DNA of 64,000 nt from Burkholderiales bacterium. Its GTDB lineage: Bacteria > Pseudomonadota > Gammaproteobacteria > Burkholderiales > Burkholderiaceae_E. The stretch spans positions 21,879 to 85,878 of the forward strand of contig JAFKGG010000363.1 in NCBI GenBank assembly GCA_017307915.1. The letters run 5' to 3'. Positions within the stretch are counted from its first letter, which is position 1. The number at the start of each line of letters is the position of its first letter. Below, one piece after another: positions 61,207 to 64,000 of this stretch. The notes below the pieces were generated by a model that made no database searches, was not told the DNA's origin, and saw nothing but the letters and a program-made list of their open reading frames with translations. Both the position numbers and the translations under genes were made by a program.

Positions 61207-61316
61207 CGTCGGCTGATCCTGTGATGGTGTCTGCGCTTGCACGTCGCTCGTTGCCGTCGTGTCGCCTTGCGCTGTGCTGCGCGATGCGGTAGCACGCTGC
61301 AGGCGTCCAACCGGCG

Positions 61317-62336
61317 CTAGGCCGCCTCGCGCTGGCGCCGTGCCGCCTGCTTGCGCGCATAGACCAAAGCGGCCTCGCGCACCCAGGCGCCGTTCTCATG
61401 CGCGCGCCGGCGCGTTTCCAGCCGCTCGCGATTGCACGGCCCGTCGCCGTTGACCACGCGCCAGAACTCGTCCCAGTCGATCGCGCCGTAGTCGTAGTGG
61501 CCGGTCTGCTCGTTCCACTTCAGGTCGGGGTCGGGTATTTGCAGCCCGAGCAGCTCGGCCTGCGGCACGGTGGCGTCGATGAACTTCTGGCGCAGGTCGT
61601 CGTTCGAGATCCGCTTGATGCCCCACTGCATCGTCTGCGCCGAATGGATCGAATCCTTGTCGCTGGGGCCGAACATCATCACCACCGGCCACCACCAGCG
61701 ATCGAAGGCCTCTTGCGCCATCGCCTTCTGCTCGGGCGTGCCGTTGCACAGCGCCAGCATCAGCTCGTAACCCTGGCGCTGATGGAACGACTCTTCCTTG
61801 CAGATGCGGATCATGGCGCGTGCGTAGGGCCCATACGAGCAACGGCACAGCGGGATCTGGTTCATGATCGCCGCGCCATCGACCAGCCAGCCGATACAGC
61901 CCATGTCGGCCCAGCTCAGCGTCGGATAGTTGAAGATCGATGAATACTTGGCCTTGCCCGACAGCAGCGCGGCAATCATGTCGTCGCGCGACACCCCCAG
62001 CGTTTCTGCGGCTGAATACAGATACAGGCCATGGCCGCCTTCGTCTTGCACCTTGGCCAGCAGGATCGCCTTGCGCCGCAGGCTGGGTGCGCGCGTGATC
62101 CAGTTGCCCTCGGGCAGCATGCCCACCACCTCGGAATGCGCGTGCTGCGAGATCTGCCGCACCAGCGTGCGGCGATAGGCTTCGGGCATCCAGTCCCGCG
62201 GTTCGATCTTGTGGTCGTGATCGATGCGGGCATCGAACTGGGCTTGCCGGGCCAGCGCCGCTGCGTCGTCCGCGCTCGCCTCGACCGGCTGCGGTCCGGT
62301 GCCTTGCCCGGGCAGATCCATTGCCTGCGTATACAT
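61317..62336 (-). CDS. paaA: Phenylacetyl-CoA epoxidase catalytic subunit
   Basis: The protein (339 aa) holds the di-iron site with ferritin-fold motifs: [20 protein letters not shown] and [19 protein letters not shown]. It converts phenylacetyl-CoA to the 1,2-epoxide. The start is ATG 62336, with GGAGG upstream; an in-frame ATG at 62372 overlaps the promoter -10 element, so it is not used. It is the first gene of paaABCDE and the TetR gene, all on the minus strand with gaps of no more than about 110 bp. Confidence 0.96.
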   Translation of the reverse strand: MYTQAMDLPGQGTGPQPVEASADDAAALARQAQFDARIDHDHKIEPRDWMPEAYRRTLVRQISQHAHSEVVGMLPEGNWITRAPSLRRKAILLAKVQDEGGHGLYLYSAAETLGVSRDDMIAALLSGKAKYSSIFNYPTLSWADMGCIGWLVDGAAIMNQIPLCRCSYGPYARAMIRICKEESFHQRQGYELMLALCNGTPEQKAMAQEAFDRWWWPVVMMFGPSDKDSIHSAQTMQWGIKRISNDDLRQKFIDATVPQAELLGLQIPDPDLKWNEQTGHYDYGAIDWDEFWRVVNGDGPCNRERLETRRRAHENGAWVREAALVYARKQAARRQREAA

Positions 62337-62372
62337 GCCTTGTCTGCCTCCGCCGCCGATTGGGTTGGTCAT

Positions 62373-62400
62373 TTTATATCCCGACCGGTCGGCTGATCAA
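62373..62400 (-). promoter_or_regulatory. paaA promoter with embedded TetR operator
   Basis: On the minus strand, TTGATC (62400-62395) and TATAAA (62378-62373) are separated by 16 bases and fit a sigma-70 promoter. The spacer contains the perfect palindrome CCGACCGGTCGG (62381-62392). A repressor bound there would block polymerase. The TetR gene at the end of the operon is the likely binder. Confidence 0.68.
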
Positions 62401-62576
62401 TGGGATTTAAGGGGCTGGCACGCAGACGAATTACCCGACGATGCGCTTGCTGCGGTTATGACTCGCTAGATGATCGGCCGACGTAGCCGGTGACCTTCTG
62501 GTAGCGGAAAGTGCCTGGCGCCACGTTCAATTGCGGCATCGCAGCAAATGCGACACACGTCAATTCAGCGAAAATC

Positions 62577-62876
62577 TCAGAGAGAAGGTCCGCTGACACG
62601 CTCCGCATGCCAAAGGGAAAGCACTTCGAGCCGATTGGCTCGTGCGCGGTAATAGACCCAATACCGGATGCGTTCGAGATAGAACCGCCGTACATCGGGC
62701 ACGCTTGCCTGCGTCACCAGGCTGCCGATGTCAGGCCGAATCGTCAAAAGCTCGAAAGCCGCCTTCAGGTCGACGCTTACAGCATCAGGCGCTGCAGGCC
62801 GGTTCAGAAACCACCATTGAACGACGCGTTCGATCTCTCTCGCGGCACGCCGTGAGACCCGGAGTTCGAGTGGCAT
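62577..62876 (-). CDS. ParE/RelE-type toxin
   Basis: The protein (99 aa) has the RelE/ParE fold signature: LRVSRRAAREIERVVQWWF, RPDIGSLV, VRRFYLERIRYWVYYRARAN and LEVLSLWHAER. The gene starts 2 bp after the antitoxin gene. ParE toxins poison DNA gyrase while RelE toxins cut mRNA; the residues seen do not decide. The 175 bases between the toxin and the paa promoter hold no other feature I can support. Confidence 0.85.
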   Translation of the reverse strand: MPLELRVSRRAAREIERVVQWWFLNRPAAPDAVSVDLKAAFELLTIRPDIGSLVTQASVPDVRRFYLERIRYWVYYRARANRLEVLSLWHAERVSGPSL

Positions 62877-62878
62877 GC

Positions 62879-63100
62879 TCAGCCACGGCGACGCAGGCGG
62901 GCAAAGAGTTCATCGCCGGAAATCGTGTCCCCGCGCTCGGCCTCGGCAATGCCGGCTTCGAGTTCGGCCAGTTCTTCGGGAGATAGACGAGCCTCGCCCG
63001 CGCGTTCGCGCGTGAGGACGAACACCTCGGTGCCGTCTTCAATCGCAGCGCCTCTGATCTTGACGTTTCCGTCAATAACCGTGCCGATGGCAACTTTCAT
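62879..63100 (-). CDS. Antitoxin of the ParE/RelE-type pair
   Basis: The 73-aa protein begins MKVAIGTVIDGNVKIRGAAI and ends in the acidic segment SPEELAELEAGIAEAERGDT, which probably wraps the toxin. The pair is in the usual antitoxin-toxin order. It lies between the paa operon and the tRNA-tuf cluster. Confidence 0.8.
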   Translation of the reverse strand: MKVAIGTVIDGNVKIRGAAIEDGTEVFVLTRERAGEARLSPEELAELEAGIAEAERGDTISGDELFARLRRRG

Positions 63101-63188
63101 AGGAGAATAATACTCCGTGCCCGATCTACGAGCGCCGGTTCTCTTCGTTCGATAGATCTAGGTCCGTCGGGTGACGGTAGCCCCAAAG

Positions 63189-63217
63189 TTGACACGGCGC
63201 TGGCGCCGGCACATAAT
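63189..63217 (+). promoter_or_regulatory. Strong sigma-70 promoter of the tRNA-tuf cluster
   Basis: TTGACA (63189-63194) and CATAAT (63212-63217) are spaced by exactly 17 bases, and the first tRNA begins 12 bases after the -10. The GC-rich discriminator (CGCGG) suits stringent control. Confidence 0.8.
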
Positions 63218-63229
63218 TCGCGGTTCCCT

Positions 63230-63315
63230 GGAGGGGTGCCCGAGTGGCTAAAGGGGGCAGACTGTAAATCTGTTGGCTTACGCCTACGTTGGTTCGAATC
63301 CAACCCCCTCCACCA
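63230..63315 (+). tRNA. tRNA-Tyr (GUA)
   Basis: The acceptor strands GGAGGGG and CCCCTCC pair fully, with discriminator A and an encoded CCA. The anticodon is GTA in a CTGTAAA loop, and the long variable arm fits tRNA-Tyr. Length is 86 bases. Confidence 0.97.
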
Positions 63316-63361
63316 GGTCTCGATGTCGGTGTGCCAGGTGATTACCTGGGGGTCGGCCCAG

Positions 63362-63435
63362 GCGGGTGTAGCTCAATGGTAGAGCAGAAGCCTTCCAAGC
63401 TTACGACGAGGGTTCGATTCCCTTCACCCGCTCCA
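63362..63435 (+). tRNA. tRNA-Gly (UCC)
   Basis: The acceptor GCGGGTG pairs with CACCCGC, followed by T and an encoded CCA. The anticodon is TCC. Length is 74 bases. Confidence 0.97.
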
Positions 63436-63529
63436 GCCTTCGGGCGGTCTGGCCGATGCCAGGCGGCCGGCGGGCCGCGCACGTCGGGTCGAGAGCGCAG
63501 CGATTGAGGTTTTGCAGTTTTCAGGGCCT

Positions 63530-63604
<75 letters not shown>

Positions 63605-63644
63605 GCAATTTTTTGACAGCACCGAAGAAAAACCGGAGTTCGAC

Positions 63645-64000
<356 letters not shown>

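Noticed and set aside
62336-62372. paaA start at ATG 62372
   Set aside because: This codon overlaps the promoter -10 region, lacks a ribosome site, and ATG 62336 has GGAGG.

Overview
The window is chromosomal DNA from a high-GC betaproteobacterium, most probably of the order Burkholderiales. The evidence is a tRNA-Tyr/Gly/Thr cluster leading into tuf, a PhaM-like granule protein beside a FIST-domain gene, three Bug-type tripartite tricarboxylate receptor genes, and dacC-dat-ybeD and lipB-lipA modules of betaproteobacterial type. I cannot name a genus from this sequence.

Layout. 1-6355: a multidomain glycosyltransferase/TPR protein, then a CoA-transferase, a crotonase-fold isomerase and an AtuA-like gene that form an acyl-CoA operon. 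6416-8170: lipB-lipA with a short oxidoreductase remnant downstream. 8235-12789: an accessory block (LysR, small exported protein, fumarylacetoacetase-fold hydrolase, Bug receptor, IclR) that separates lipB from ybeD. 12839-17919: ybeD, dat, dacC, a hypothetical gene, a hydrolase, a thioredoxin-like ferredoxin and a VanZ-like membrane protein. 18026-20131: birA, a SPOR-domain gene and a gamma-glutamylcyclotransferase-like gene.

20185-32420 is the most interesting part. It is an aromatic catabolic island around a MarR regulator. The leftward operon encodes a three-subunit molybdenum hydroxylase (small subunit fused to a CoxG/SRPBCC domain), a maleylacetoacetate isomerase-like enzyme, a Bug receptor and an FAD monooxygenase. 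The rightward operon encodes an amidohydrolase, a cytoplasmic protein with the apparent active-site residues of the sulfinate desulfinase DszB, a RidA-like protein and homogentisate dioxygenase. Related TTTCG-AACTA sequence boxes lie upstream of both arms. My inference is two hydroxylation steps leading to a homogentisate-type intermediate, HmgA ring cleavage and MaiA isomerisation, with a possible C-S cleavage step. The substrate is unknown.

32505-40579: rfaE2, a di-iron ferritin-like protein, an exported glutathione peroxidase, a MerR-type regulator, then a lower-GC degraded island (orphan BrnA-type antitoxin, a small membrane protein, a truncated P-loop gene, a frameshifted gene), then FIST, phaM-like and CoA-binding genes. 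40591-44980: a MacB/Dev-type ABC export operon. 45153-50154: GntR, a frameshifted Bug receptor, a CoA-transferase, a single-domain biotin carrier and a carboxyltransferase with no biotin carboxylase. 50359-53797: O-acetylhomoserine sulfhydrylase and two multihaem cytochromes c. 53837-55593: hpd and a divergent Lrp regulator. 55610-57667: a GntR/HutC regulator divergent from an acyl-CoA dehydrogenase, with a palindromic operator. 57687-62336: the phenylacetyl-CoA epoxidase operon paaABCDE plus a TetR gene, with an operator embedded in its promoter. 62577-63100: a toxin-antitoxin pair. 63189-64000: promoter, three tRNAs and the start of tuf.
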